Positions 22,359-28,432 of a DNA stretch of 34,123 bases are shown piece after piece. The notes under the pieces were generated by a model, which searched no databases, was not told the DNA's origin, and was given only the letters and a program-made list of their open reading frames with translations. Made by a program: the position numbers and the translations under genes. How positions within the stretch are numbered: position 1 is the stretch's first letter; every line of letters starts with the position of its first letter. The DNA comes from a virus, in IMG/VR virus record IMGVR_UViG_3300010296_002331, positions 1-34,123 of that record. The stretch is one strand, 5' to 3'.

Positions 22359-22770
22359 TTTTCTTTCTGTACTGTTTCAAAAACATTCTACTTAGATCTG
22401 CAAGTTCTTCATTAGTAAAATCGCTTTTCCAAGTATTTGCTCGATGTGTTGCGAGTTGTACATTATCTGCTGTATAGTCTTTAGAAGAATCAATGCGATC
22501 GATTACACAGCTCATCGGATTACACCACTTGTTTTGCCAGGTATAGCCACCGCGGGTGAACTCTAATGGTTCGCCAGTAATAGCACAATTCCATTTTTGT
22601 TTTTCACCAATGGCGTAAACTTCAAACTTGGTCAGTGTGTTTGTTTTGCTTTTTTCACCTCTACTTTTGGCTCGACTAATATTACCTTGCAGAAACTGCA
22701 ATTTGTCGTAATCGATTTTTTTGAAACCTTGTGATTCTAGTAAGGCAATAGATTGCTTCTTAGACATCAT
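22354..22770 (-). CDS. HNH-type (His-Me finger) endonuclease
   Basis: A 138-aa protein with a zinc-ribbon/HNH-like core: C62 in WNCAITGEPLEF, then C83 and C88 in WCNPMSCVIDRID, followed by YTADNVQLATHRANTWKSD with N103 and H109 in the usual alpha-helix positions. Such proteins are nicking or cutting DNA endonucleases; phage copies can be free-standing homing enzymes or take part in recombination or host DNA breakdown. The N-terminal 55 residues are basic and may bind DNA. It follows the RHH gene with a GAGG site; a second ATG one codon in is an equal start candidate. Fold likely, role open. Confidence 0.72.
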   Translation of the reverse strand: MMSKKQSIALLESQGFKKIDYDKLQFLQGNISRAKSRGEKSKTNTLTKFEVYAIGEKQKWNCAITGEPLEFTRGGYTWQNKWCNPMSCVIDRIDSSKDYTADNVQLATHRANTWKSDFTNEELADLSRMFLKQYRKKK

Positions 22771-22782
22771 AATGTAGTCCTC

Positions 22783-22932
22783 TTATGAGTTTTCTTTAAT
22801 GAATTTTTCTATGAACTTTCTTACTTCTCTGCTAGCAGAAGTATCATCTGCTTCGCAAAGCTCTATGAACTTCTTCTTGTCTTCTCGATTAATCTTAACA
22901 AGAAGCTGGTCATTCTTTTCTTTCTTTGCCAT
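22783..22932 (-). CDS. Ribbon-helix-helix-like small protein, 49 aa
   Basis: Sequence layout MAKKEKNDQLLVKINREDKK, then FIELCEADDTSASREVRKFI, then EKFIKENS. This is the Arc/MetJ/CopG pattern: a short beta strand (QLLVKIN), helix 1 (EDKKKFIELCEA), a turn with TSASR, and helix 2 (REVRKFIEKFI). It would dimerise and bind DNA with its paired strands, so it is probably a transcription regulator. It has an AGGAT ribosome binding site and is first gene after a perfect sigma70-type promoter (22986-23014), consistent with early expression. It may regulate its own AT-rich, palindrome-rich divergent intergenic region; that is inference. Confidence 0.75.
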   Translation of the reverse strand: MAKKEKNDQLLVKINREDKKKFIELCEADDTSASREVRKFIEKFIKENS

Positions 22933-22976
22933 TTTTATATCCTATTAAATGGTTAGTTAATATATACTTAGTAATA

Positions 22977-22984
22977 TATAAATA
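22977..22984 (+). promoter_or_regulatory. Possible late promoter octamer TATAAATA
   Basis: TATAAATA on the plus strand, 48 bases before the ATG at 23033. It overlaps the downstream end of the divergent early promoter. Because this stretch is almost pure A/T, the match may be chance. Confidence 0.35.
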
Positions 22985-22985
22985 T

Positions 22986-23014
22986 ATTATACGTATATAC
23001 TATTTATATGTCAA
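22986..23014 (-). promoter_or_regulatory. Consensus sigma70-type promoter for RHH-HNH operon
   Basis: TTGACA (23009-23014) and TATAAT (22986-22991) on the minus strand with a 17-base spacer: a perfect consensus. It faces the ATG at 22932. Confidence 0.85.
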
Positions 23015-23032
23015 CCTATATTGGAGAACATT

Positions 23033-23377
23033 ATGAAAAAATTACTTATCTGCGCACTATTAACATTCGGAACAGTTGCGGCTTATGCTGATACTAGTGT
23101 GCGTATAACACAAATAGATATGTTTTCTATAACAACATCTAACAAATTAATATTACAGGATAAATTTGGTACAGCCTATGTTGCTCCTTTGAGCAAATGC
23201 TCTATTTCTAATGTAGTAGAAATGGAGAAACCAAATATATTCTTTGTACGAAATGTTGTAAAACCACAATCAACTGTGGTAGTTTACGACAAGAAAAACA
23301 GAAAGAACAGTGTTCGTTGCAACATTAATAAATTGGAGGAATATGACAAACTTACTTTACATATGGCAAAACTTTGA
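23033..23377 (+). CDS. Exported small protein with signal peptide, 114 aa
   Basis: The N-terminus MKKLLICALLTFGTVAAYA is a classic Sec signal peptide (positive start, hydrophobic core, AYA cleavage site before DTS). The mature part of about 95 residues is beta-rich with two cysteines, in LSKCSI and VRCNI, which may form a disulfide in the periplasm. The overall pattern faintly resembles DUF6491-type bacterial exported proteins, but I would not assign it. The start is the ATG at 23033, with GGAG eight bases upstream; a TTG at 23021 in the same frame lies within the ribosome binding site region and is rejected. It is divergent from the RHH operon. Confidence 0.75.
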   Translation: MKKLLICALLTFGTVAAYADTSVRITQIDMFSITTSNKLILQDKFGTAYVAPLSKCSISNVVEMEKPNIFFVRNVVKPQSTVVVYDKKNRKNSVRCNINKLEEYDKLTLHMAKL

Positions 23378-23438
23378 TTCTATTATGAAATCAGGTAGAA
23401 TCGAAAACGTAATTGACTACGCACTTAGTTCTTCGTAG
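23343..23438 (+). CDS. Possible 31-aa peptide with strong RBS
   Basis: A short frame, MTNLLYIWQNFDSIMKSGRI to ...ALSSS, opens five codons' width inside the end of the exported protein gene, in another frame, after a near-perfect Shine-Dalgarno (TTGGAGGAAT, 23333-23342). It ends inside the 3' end of the opposite-strand uvsE gene. The ribosome binding site is better than most in the window and argues for translation; the short length argues for caution. Confidence 0.42.
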   Translation: MTNLLYIWQNFDSIMKSGRIENVIDYALSSS

Positions 23439-24442
23439 AGCTTAATACTTGCCAAATTTTTCATCTTAGATTCGCACATAATATCTGCTGTATCTAGGAA
23501 CGAAAGAGCCCATTGGTTAACTGCTTTGTTAGGATAGTAATCTGAATGGGCTCGCAATTTCTGTTTCTTACAACCATGTATATCAATTAAGGCATTAATA
23601 TCATGAAAGCCTTCATGTATATCCTCTGTTTGCGGTAACCATTCATCTCTACTGTAACTGTAATGAATTACAGGACGCACACCACGCCACGAATCTATCA
23701 TGCGTAGATATCTATCGTCGGTGGGTTGAATATACTCTCCTGTAGCGACCCAGTGGTGGTGTATATCAAGCACGAGGGCAACGTGTTCTCGCAACTCCAA
23801 ACTTGCATCGACACCCCACGACATTTCGTCATTCTCGATTGTAATACAGTTCCGTGCTTCAGGCGATAATCTTGGTAAGACGTTGATGATGCCTTGTGGA
23901 CCTTGTCTGCCTGAAATGTGTACGTTGATCTTGAAGTCTTGGAATTGTTTGCCGAATCCCATGAGTTTTGCCATAGTCGCATGATATTCAAATTCCTCTA
24001 TGCTTCTATCTACAATCTCTGGGTTATCGCTAGCAAGAACAGTGAACTGGCCAGGATGGAAACTAAGACGTACATCCAGCCTACGAGCCGTATCGCCGAC
24101 TTTGAGTAACTCTCTTTCACAGTATTCTCTAAAGTCTCTAAGTTGCCATACATACCCCCATGTAGGCTCAGTATAGCAAGGTAGGATATCGCTACCGAGT
24201 CTAACCATTCGCAAATTTTGTGGTAAACTGCCAACATATTCTATAAGACGTCCAATTGACTGTATGTTGTGAACCATTATGTCCCACATACGCTGTTCTG
24301 CTACTTCTTTGGTTTGTCGATTTAACCAAGCAACAGTAGTAGCCTTTGTATTTAGCGGTCGTTGAATTTCTTCCAGCAGTTTTTTCTTCTGTGATTGATC
24401 GTGATGCAAATATTTGCAGGCAAAGCCTATACGTTTAGTCAT
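23417..24442 (-). CDS. uvsE: UV damage endonuclease UvsE/UvdE
   Basis: A 341-aa TIM-barrel, metal-dependent endonuclease that nicks DNA 5' of UV photoproducts and starts an alternative excision repair path. Diagnostic stretches are in order: MTKRIGFACKYLH at the start, MVRLGSDILPCYTEP (near residue 80), RLSFHPGQFTVL (about 145-156), NVHISG, ITIENDEMSWGV, LVLDIHHHWVATG, VIHYSYSRDEW and LRAHSDYYP. The His, Glu and Asp metal ligands of the family are all present, so it should be active. It is useful to a phage in sunlit surface water. It has its own early promoter (24449-24477), which overlaps the end of the glycosyltransferase gene. Confidence 0.95.
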   Translation of the reverse strand: MTKRIGFACKYLHHDQSQKKKLLEEIQRPLNTKATTVAWLNRQTKEVAEQRMWDIMVHNIQSIGRLIEYVGSLPQNLRMVRLGSDILPCYTEPTWGYVWQLRDFREYCERELLKVGDTARRLDVRLSFHPGQFTVLASDNPEIVDRSIEEFEYHATMAKLMGFGKQFQDFKINVHISGRQGPQGIINVLPRLSPEARNCITIENDEMSWGVDASLELREHVALVLDIHHHWVATGEYIQPTDDRYLRMIDSWRGVRPVIHYSYSRDEWLPQTEDIHEGFHDINALIDIHGCKKQKLRAHSDYYPNKAVNQWALSFLDTADIMCESKMKNLASIKLYEELSA

Positions 24443-24448
24443 GTGTAT

Positions 24449-24477
24449 AATATACTATCTTTTGTGGAAATTGTCAA
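24449..24477 (-). promoter_or_regulatory. Sigma70-type promoter for uvsE
   Basis: TTGACA (24472-24477) and TATATT (24449-24454) on the minus strand, 17 bases apart. The -35 overlaps the stop of the glycosyltransferase gene. The leader before the ATG at 24442 is very short or absent. Confidence 0.7.
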
Positions 24478-25319
24478 CACCAGTGTTCTTTGCACCAAGG
24501 ATCGATACAATCTTTTGGATTGGGCTGGCCATGAAAGACTGCAACACTGGTTTGGGGTAAAATATGAGGTTGTCCGGGTTGTTCAAAATTTCGATTGCCT
24601 TTATGATCTCTTACAATCTTTGCTCTTTTTCGCATTTCCCATTTATAACTTTGTATCCATTCCTGTGGCCAATAATCATAGTTTGCGCGGACAGTGTGAT
24701 AAATCCAATCTTGATCGCCATGAAATCTTCTAACATGACTATTAGTATTTGTTAAGAAGTCGTTATAAACATGAGCTTGATCGCCTACTGTAAGCCTAAA
24801 TACTGAACTGTTAAACTTTAACCAGTCTGGCCTCATTGATCTATTAAAATCTTTTATAATACAAAATGTTCCTGGCTTGTAATCGAATAGATAATCTATG
24901 TTTCGGAATATAATAACATCTAAGTCAAAAAATAATATTGTGCCTTGTAATTGTAAGTTAGGATTAAAAAACATAGGTTTATACCACCAGCCTGCTACTG
25001 GCAATTCTGGTAATGGTTCTATGCGTATGTTTGTGTTAATTCCTTTACTGTTTTCGGTAAAACATACGAACTCAAATTCGTGTGTACAATGCCGCTGTAC
25101 CATACTGTGTAATGTATTAACATACTCAGCACCGTACTTGTCTCCGTGCTTCAAACATACAATGTATTTTTTATCATCAGAGGTTACACTTTCTTGCGGC
25201 GAAATCTGTGAGCTTACTACACTTTTTTGCGTCTTAGTATTCGCTTTTTTGTGCTGCCTTAACGCTCTAACTTTTTTCCACTCGTCTTTAGTAAACTGAT
25301 TTTTATCAATTTTTGCCAT
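24474..25319 (-). CDS. GT8-like glycosyltransferase family protein, 281 aa
   Basis: After a Lys-rich N-terminus (MAKIDKNQFTKDEWKKVRAL) comes the fold core: KYIVCLKHGDKYGAEYVNTL, FEFVCFTEN, a DxD-type metal site GTILFFDLDVIIF (D132 and D134 in this start), WLKFNSSVFRL, GDQDWIYHTV, and an FHGQPNP near the C-terminus. This order is that of nucleotide-sugar-dependent family 8-like transferases. Donor and acceptor are unknown. The longer frame back to 25394 would overlap queD by about 90 bases; the ATG at 25319 overlaps by only 14 and fits better. It is the second gene after queD and may decorate host or virion surfaces. Confidence 0.8.
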   Translation of the reverse strand: MAKIDKNQFTKDEWKKVRALRQHKKANTKTQKSVVSSQISPQESVTSDDKKYIVCLKHGDKYGAEYVNTLHSMVQRHCTHEFEFVCFTENSKGINTNIRIEPLPELPVAGWWYKPMFFNPNLQLQGTILFFDLDVIIFRNIDYLFDYKPGTFCIIKDFNRSMRPDWLKFNSSVFRLTVGDQAHVYNDFLTNTNSHVRRFHGDQDWIYHTVRANYDYWPQEWIQSYKWEMRKRAKIVRDHKGNRNFEQPGQPHILPQTSVAVFHGQPNPKDCIDPWCKEHWC

Positions 25320-25791
25320 CAGCAAAGGACATCTTTTGAGTTTGATAAGGAGTGTAGATTGCTGAATTTGCGCCGTGTTCGCTACACTCTGCACTTTCGC
25401 ACCAGCATCGTCCGTTGCTCATTTCACGTACAAGATTGTCTGCAAACTTCCATGCATGATATGCAAACTTTTCTGCACCTACTCCGTCAAATATACGTAG
25501 CTCTGCAAGTCCTTTTTCTTCTAGTGCTTTTAGTGTTTCTAGTTCAGGGTCCGCTGAGTCAACAGCAACTTTATGATCAAAACTATCTTCTAGCCATGCT
25601 TTAAGTGGTTTTAGTCCACCAAAGTCAACTGCCCAATTTTTTTCATCTAATTCGTTGCATCCAAATACAAATTTAAATGCAAGACTGTATCCATGTAATA
25701 AATGACAGTGTGAATGCATTGCCTTTGGTTGACGGAACACTGCTGATAGTCCAATGTTGTGTCCATATGTTTTTGTGCTAAAATGTGCCAT
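25306..25791 (-). CDS. queD: 6-carboxytetrahydropterin synthase-like (QueD/PTPS family)
   Basis: A 161-aa T-fold enzyme of the 6-pyruvoyltetrahydropterin synthase/QueD family, which acts on dihydroneopterin triphosphate on the way to pterins or to preQ0 and queuosine. SHCHLLHGYSLAFKF carries the catalytic Cys (C29) and a zinc His (H33); VDFGGLKPLKAWLEDSFDHK and a C-terminal CSEHGANSAIY complete the pattern. The second zinc His of E. coli QueD (HGH) is Tyr here (HGY), as in an alphaproteobacterial subfamily. No other preQ0 pathway genes are in the window. It has its own consensus promoter (25819-25847) and an AGGAG ribosome binding site. Confidence 0.9.
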   Translation of the reverse strand: MAHFSTKTYGHNIGLSAVFRQPKAMHSHCHLLHGYSLAFKFVFGCNELDEKNWAVDFGGLKPLKAWLEDSFDHKVAVDSADPELETLKALEEKGLAELRIFDGVGAEKFAYHAWKFADNLVREMSNGRCWCESAECSEHGANSAIYTPYQTQKMSFADGKN

Positions 25792-25812
25792 ATATATTGC
25801 TCCTATAACTGT

Positions 25813-26427
25813 TTAGTTATTATAATTGAAGTTGTTTATATTGTCAAGTATAAAATTTTTCTTTTTCCATTTTTTAGGAATCTGCCAATTTTCTACATTA
25901 TAAAATTTAAAATCAATACTAGGATACAGTTCTATAAGTTTACCTATTTGTTCAACCCAATATCTAGGATCAACCGCAGTTTTTATTGATAGGTCGTAGT
26001 TGTCTGTATCTTTGTAAACATTATTAACTTTGCCTTCACTATTGCCATACAAATCAAAACCTATTAAACTAATAACTCTATCGTAGTTGTCTATTTGTGT
26101 AAGTGCTTTGATTGCTACTAACAAGGCGTAAGGGCCGCTACCCCAATGTATTGGTTCATCATATCTTTCACTTCCGGCATATGGCAAGTCAGGTAAGATA
26201 CGCATATTTTTTATGTCTGCAAACTCATTAAACCAACACTCTCTTGTGTAAATTAAACTAGTTTGATTGTAATTGTTATCTAATGCTTCTCTAACCATTT
26301 TGCGATCCACGCAGATTAAATGGCGCACATCACAATCTCTGTGTATTGCATTGCACCCAAACATAGTGGCGTTAACTTTAGTTAAGTCAATACCGTTTCG
26401 ACTTTCTCCGTTCCCAATTACAAGCAT
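25813..26427 (-). CDS. Possible sugar-transferase-like protein (GNGES type), 204 aa
   Basis: Begins MLVIGNGESRNGIDLTKV, then MFGCNAIHRDCDVRHLICVD and MVREAL. The opening GNGxSx(n)D followed by GCNAIxRD resembles the nucleotide-binding start of bacterial sialyltransferase-like (CST/GT42) and DUF115-like proteins. HWGSGPYALLVAIKAL and ISLIGFDLYG (with Asp) further along also suit that type. Donor and acceptor cannot be read. The frame extends to a GTG at 26451, but the ATG at 26427 begins right at the conserved motif; neither has a good Shine-Dalgarno. It sits upstream of queD and the glycosyltransferase on the same strand, and its stop lies inside queD's promoter. Confidence 0.6.
   Translation of the reverse strand: MLVIGNGESRNGIDLTKVNATMFGCNAIHRDCDVRHLICVDRKMVREALDNNYNQTSLIYTRECWFNEFADIKNMRILPDLPYAGSERYDEPIHWGSGPYALLVAIKALTQIDNYDRVISLIGFDLYGNSEGKVNNVYKDTDNYDLSIKTAVDPRYWVEQIGKLIELYPSIDFKFYNVENWQIPKKWKKKNFILDNINNFNYNN
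25819..25847 (-). promoter_or_regulatory. Consensus sigma70-type promoter for queD
   Basis: TTGACA (25842-25847) and TATAAT (25819-25824) on the minus strand, 17-base spacer. It lies over the 3' end of the upstream gene and faces the ATG at 25791. Confidence 0.85.
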
Positions 26428-26438
26428 ACCGTTATTTA

Positions 26439-26446
26439 CATAAATA
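26439..26446 (+). promoter_or_regulatory. T4-like late promoter octamer CATAAATA
   Basis: CATAAATA on the plus strand, 20 bases before the ATG at 26467, with AGAGGA between. It is the only plus-strand late site that serves a fibre-type gene. Confidence 0.6.
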
Positions 26447-26466
26447 CACACATAGAGGAAAAATTA

Positions 26467-26973
26467 ATGGCGAACCCAGCATATTACGACTTTTTTAGAA
26501 AAATTGTTTTACAACCAGACGGTGTAACACTTGAAGCAGATTCAGTAACTGACACGTTAACTATTACCGGTGGTACAGGCGTAGAACTAAGTCCTAATGA
26601 ATCTAACGATAGTTTTAATATTGGAGTTGATTACCAATTTGCTGTACCAATTGGCACTACTGATTTACAACTTACAGACATCAACTCAAACGATAGAACC
26701 ATAACACTAACTGCTGGGAACAATATTACTCTAACTCGTGTAACAGGCGGCGAAATTAGAATTGACGCCGATGACACATATGTATTAGGAGATGTACAAG
26801 GATCAGTTTTTGCTGATGATAGTACACTATTAGTAGACGGAGTTAGCGGAGCGATTAAATATTATCCTACTACACCTTCGGATTGGAACGGAACAGCACC
26901 AACTTCAGTTGGCGAAGCCTTGGATAGATTAGCAGTAGTTGTCAAAGCTCTAAATGCCGGAACTGGTGCTTAA
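26467..26973 (+). CDS. Virion structural/fibre-family protein, 168 aa
   Basis: A beta-rich protein with low charge (TLTITGGTGVELSPNE, ITLTAGNNITLTRVTGGEIR) ending in a helix (GEALDRLAVVVKALNAGTGA). Residues 112-130 are GSVFADDSTLLVDGVSGAI, the module shared with the 336-aa and 105-aa fibre proteins 15 kb away on the other strand. It lacks the NDGTGD N-terminal module. Late promoter (26439-26446) and an AGAGGA ribosome binding site. Its stop overlaps that of the minus-strand membrane protein gene in a shared TTAA. Role inferred from the shared module. Confidence 0.78.
   Translation: MANPAYYDFFRKIVLQPDGVTLEADSVTDTLTITGGTGVELSPNESNDSFNIGVDYQFAVPIGTTDLQLTDINSNDRTITLTAGNNITLTRVTGGEIRIDADDTYVLGDVQGSVFADDSTLLVDGVSGAIKYYPTTPSDWNGTAPTSVGEALDRLAVVVKALNAGTGA
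26800..26856 (+). repeat. GSVFADDST module copy 3
   Basis: Encodes GSVFADDSTLLVDGVSGAI; partner of 11136-11192 and 11993-12049 on the opposite strand. Confidence 0.85.
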
Positions 26974-27293
26974 TTGATATCTTTTTTAAGATCTTTTAGG
27001 TCTTTTTGTAGTTTTTGAAAGTTTTCAGATACTCTTACAATTAACCCACTAAATTGTGCAATACTGTATATTGCCCACCACCACCATATAAAGCCTATAG
27101 TAGCAAACAATGTTGCACCTACTGTAAGTGCGACTTGATAAACATTCTCATGGCCAAATAGATTTACAAAAAATAAAAAAGCAAGAAAACTCATTGGCAT
27201 AGATATGCCAGCGACTATCCACCAATTTATTTGTTTGTCAATAATTTTCTTTGCGTCTAGAAGAGCTTGCTGCTCGGAATTTTTTCTAGCCAC
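26970..27293 (-). CDS. Two-pass membrane protein, 107 aa
   Basis: Two strong hydrophobic segments (about residues 25-45 and 53-75, the second with an IWWWWAIY belt) between a charged N-terminus and a C-terminal coiled coil (VSENFQKLQKDLKDLKKDIN). The start is a GTG one base after the stop of the 374-aa gene, with no separate ribosome binding site, so translation is probably coupled. Function unknown; holin and envelope roles are both possible and neither is supported. Confidence 0.65.
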   Translation of the reverse strand: MARKNSEQQALLDAKKIIDKQINWWIVAGISMPMSFLAFLFFVNLFGHENVYQVALTVGATLFATIGFIWWWWAIYSIAQFSGLIVRVSENFQKLQKDLKDLKKDIN

Positions 27294-27294
27294 G

Positions 27295-28419
27295 TCATGC
27301 CCCTATCTGACCAAAAGGTTTCCAAATACCAGGGGTGCCGTCTTTAATACACACCCACCCGATATAACCTGTTGGTTTGGGGCTCTCGTTCCATACTATA
27401 TCGCCAAGTTTATATGATCCTGATGTAGGTACTTGGTCTCTGACTTCAAACTTTTTGTTCTGTACTCTAATAGGTCCTGCAATACTAGCATCTACATCTG
27501 CTTCTATAGTATTAACGCCTACGCCTAGTTTTCCGTGTACAGTAACTTTTGCATCATGTGTGCCTTTAATGCCTATATGTATGTGCCCGGTTTTGGAAAC
27601 TAAAATTCTTTGCGTGTCATCTGTTACAATTGATACATCACTGTTTGTCCAAGTACCAATTTTAACACTATCGCCTTCTGGTTCTATTATAAATTCTGCA
27701 TCAAGAGATGCTAAACTAAGCATTGCATTGGGTTGATCTGTACCAATACCCAAACGCATTGTGCCTGCATTCCAGTATACAAATTCGTCTATTTTAACAT
27801 CGCCTAAAACAGTTAGGTTGCGCAAACTGCCTACCTGTTGTAGATTAGACTTTGTAACACTAGAGCCTAGCTCATTAGCAGTTATTACTGGAATATTATC
27901 AATTGATAAACACTGATCTTTACCTAAGTCTATAGTTTCTGTAGTAAAGATACGATCAGGATTGGCACGATACACAAATTGTCTTGTATGTTCTTTGCCC
28001 TTCCACTGTAAACCCTTGCCATAGATTGAATTGACTTCGTCTGCAACAAATTCTAAAGGCGTCGTTCTTTCTTGTCTAATATCTGCTGAAAGTTCTTGTA
28101 CATGAAGTTTTGTAGCAGTAATTTCTCCACCAACGTGTAAATTACCCTCTACTTTAGTATCGCCTACAAGTGTATCAACATCAATAAAATCTGTTAATAT
28201 ACCATCGTCGTTGACCCTTACAACTAAACGAGAACTTTCGTCTTTTATCCCTGTGCTGGCAAACTTAGTAATTTTACCACCGTGTATATGATCTCCACTT
28301 AATTCTCTATTGCGGAGTTCTAACTTTGGAGGTTCAGCATAGGCTAAATTCTCAATAACAGTTGCTAGGTTATTAAGATCGTCGCGGATTTTTTCAATTG
28401 GCTTAATATCATTGCTCAT
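27295..28419 (-). CDS. Virion fibre/structural protein, 374 aa
   Basis: A beta-rich structural protein. The N-terminus MSNDIKPIEKIRDDLNNLAT is helical; then come repeated strands typical of phage fibres (VEGNLHVGGEITATKLHV; SLRNLTVLGDVKIDEFVYWN; MRLGIGTDQPNAMLSL; HGKLGVGVNTIEADVD) and a C-terminal domain VPTSGSYKLGDIVWNESP plus GWVCIKDGTPGIWKPFG. The G-(I/V)-G-T and GD-VWN motifs are widespread in the fibres of marine T4-like phages. It is preceded by a late octamer only five bases from the ATG. Confidence 0.8.
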   Translation of the reverse strand: MSNDIKPIEKIRDDLNNLATVIENLAYAEPPKLELRNRELSGDHIHGGKITKFASTGIKDESSRLVVRVNDDGILTDFIDVDTLVGDTKVEGNLHVGGEITATKLHVQELSADIRQERTTPLEFVADEVNSIYGKGLQWKGKEHTRQFVYRANPDRIFTTETIDLGKDQCLSIDNIPVITANELGSSVTKSNLQQVGSLRNLTVLGDVKIDEFVYWNAGTMRLGIGTDQPNAMLSLASLDAEFIIEPEGDSVKIGTWTNSDVSIVTDDTQRILVSKTGHIHIGIKGTHDAKVTVHGKLGVGVNTIEADVDASIAGPIRVQNKKFEVRDQVPTSGSYKLGDIVWNESPKPTGYIGWVCIKDGTPGIWKPFGQIGA

Positions 28420-28424
28420 ACAAG

Positions 28425-28432
28425 TATTTATC
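28425..28432 (-). promoter_or_regulatory. Late promoter octamer GATAAATA, leaderless spacing
   Basis: GATAAATA on the minus strand, then CTTGT, then the ATG at 28419. With T4 geometry the first transcribed base would be the A of the ATG. It overlaps the stop of the 423-aa gene. Confidence 0.6.

Noticed and set aside
23021-23032. TTG at 23021 as start of the exported protein
   Set aside because: The TTG and GGAG form the ribosome binding region for the ATG at 23033, and only the ATG start gives a proper signal peptide N-terminus.
23698-24237. Frames of 60-100 aa within and opposite uvsE
   Set aside because: Alternative-frame shadows of a gene with full UvsE motifs; no start signals.
25320-25394. 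Upstream extension of the glycosyltransferase to 25394
   Set aside because: It would overlap queD by about 90 bases and its residues have no match to the fold; the ATG at 25319 gives a 14-base overlap.
26428-26451. GTG at 26451 as start of the GNGES protein
   Set aside because: No Shine-Dalgarno, and the extra eight residues lie over the divergent late promoter; the ATG at 26427 begins at the conserved motif.
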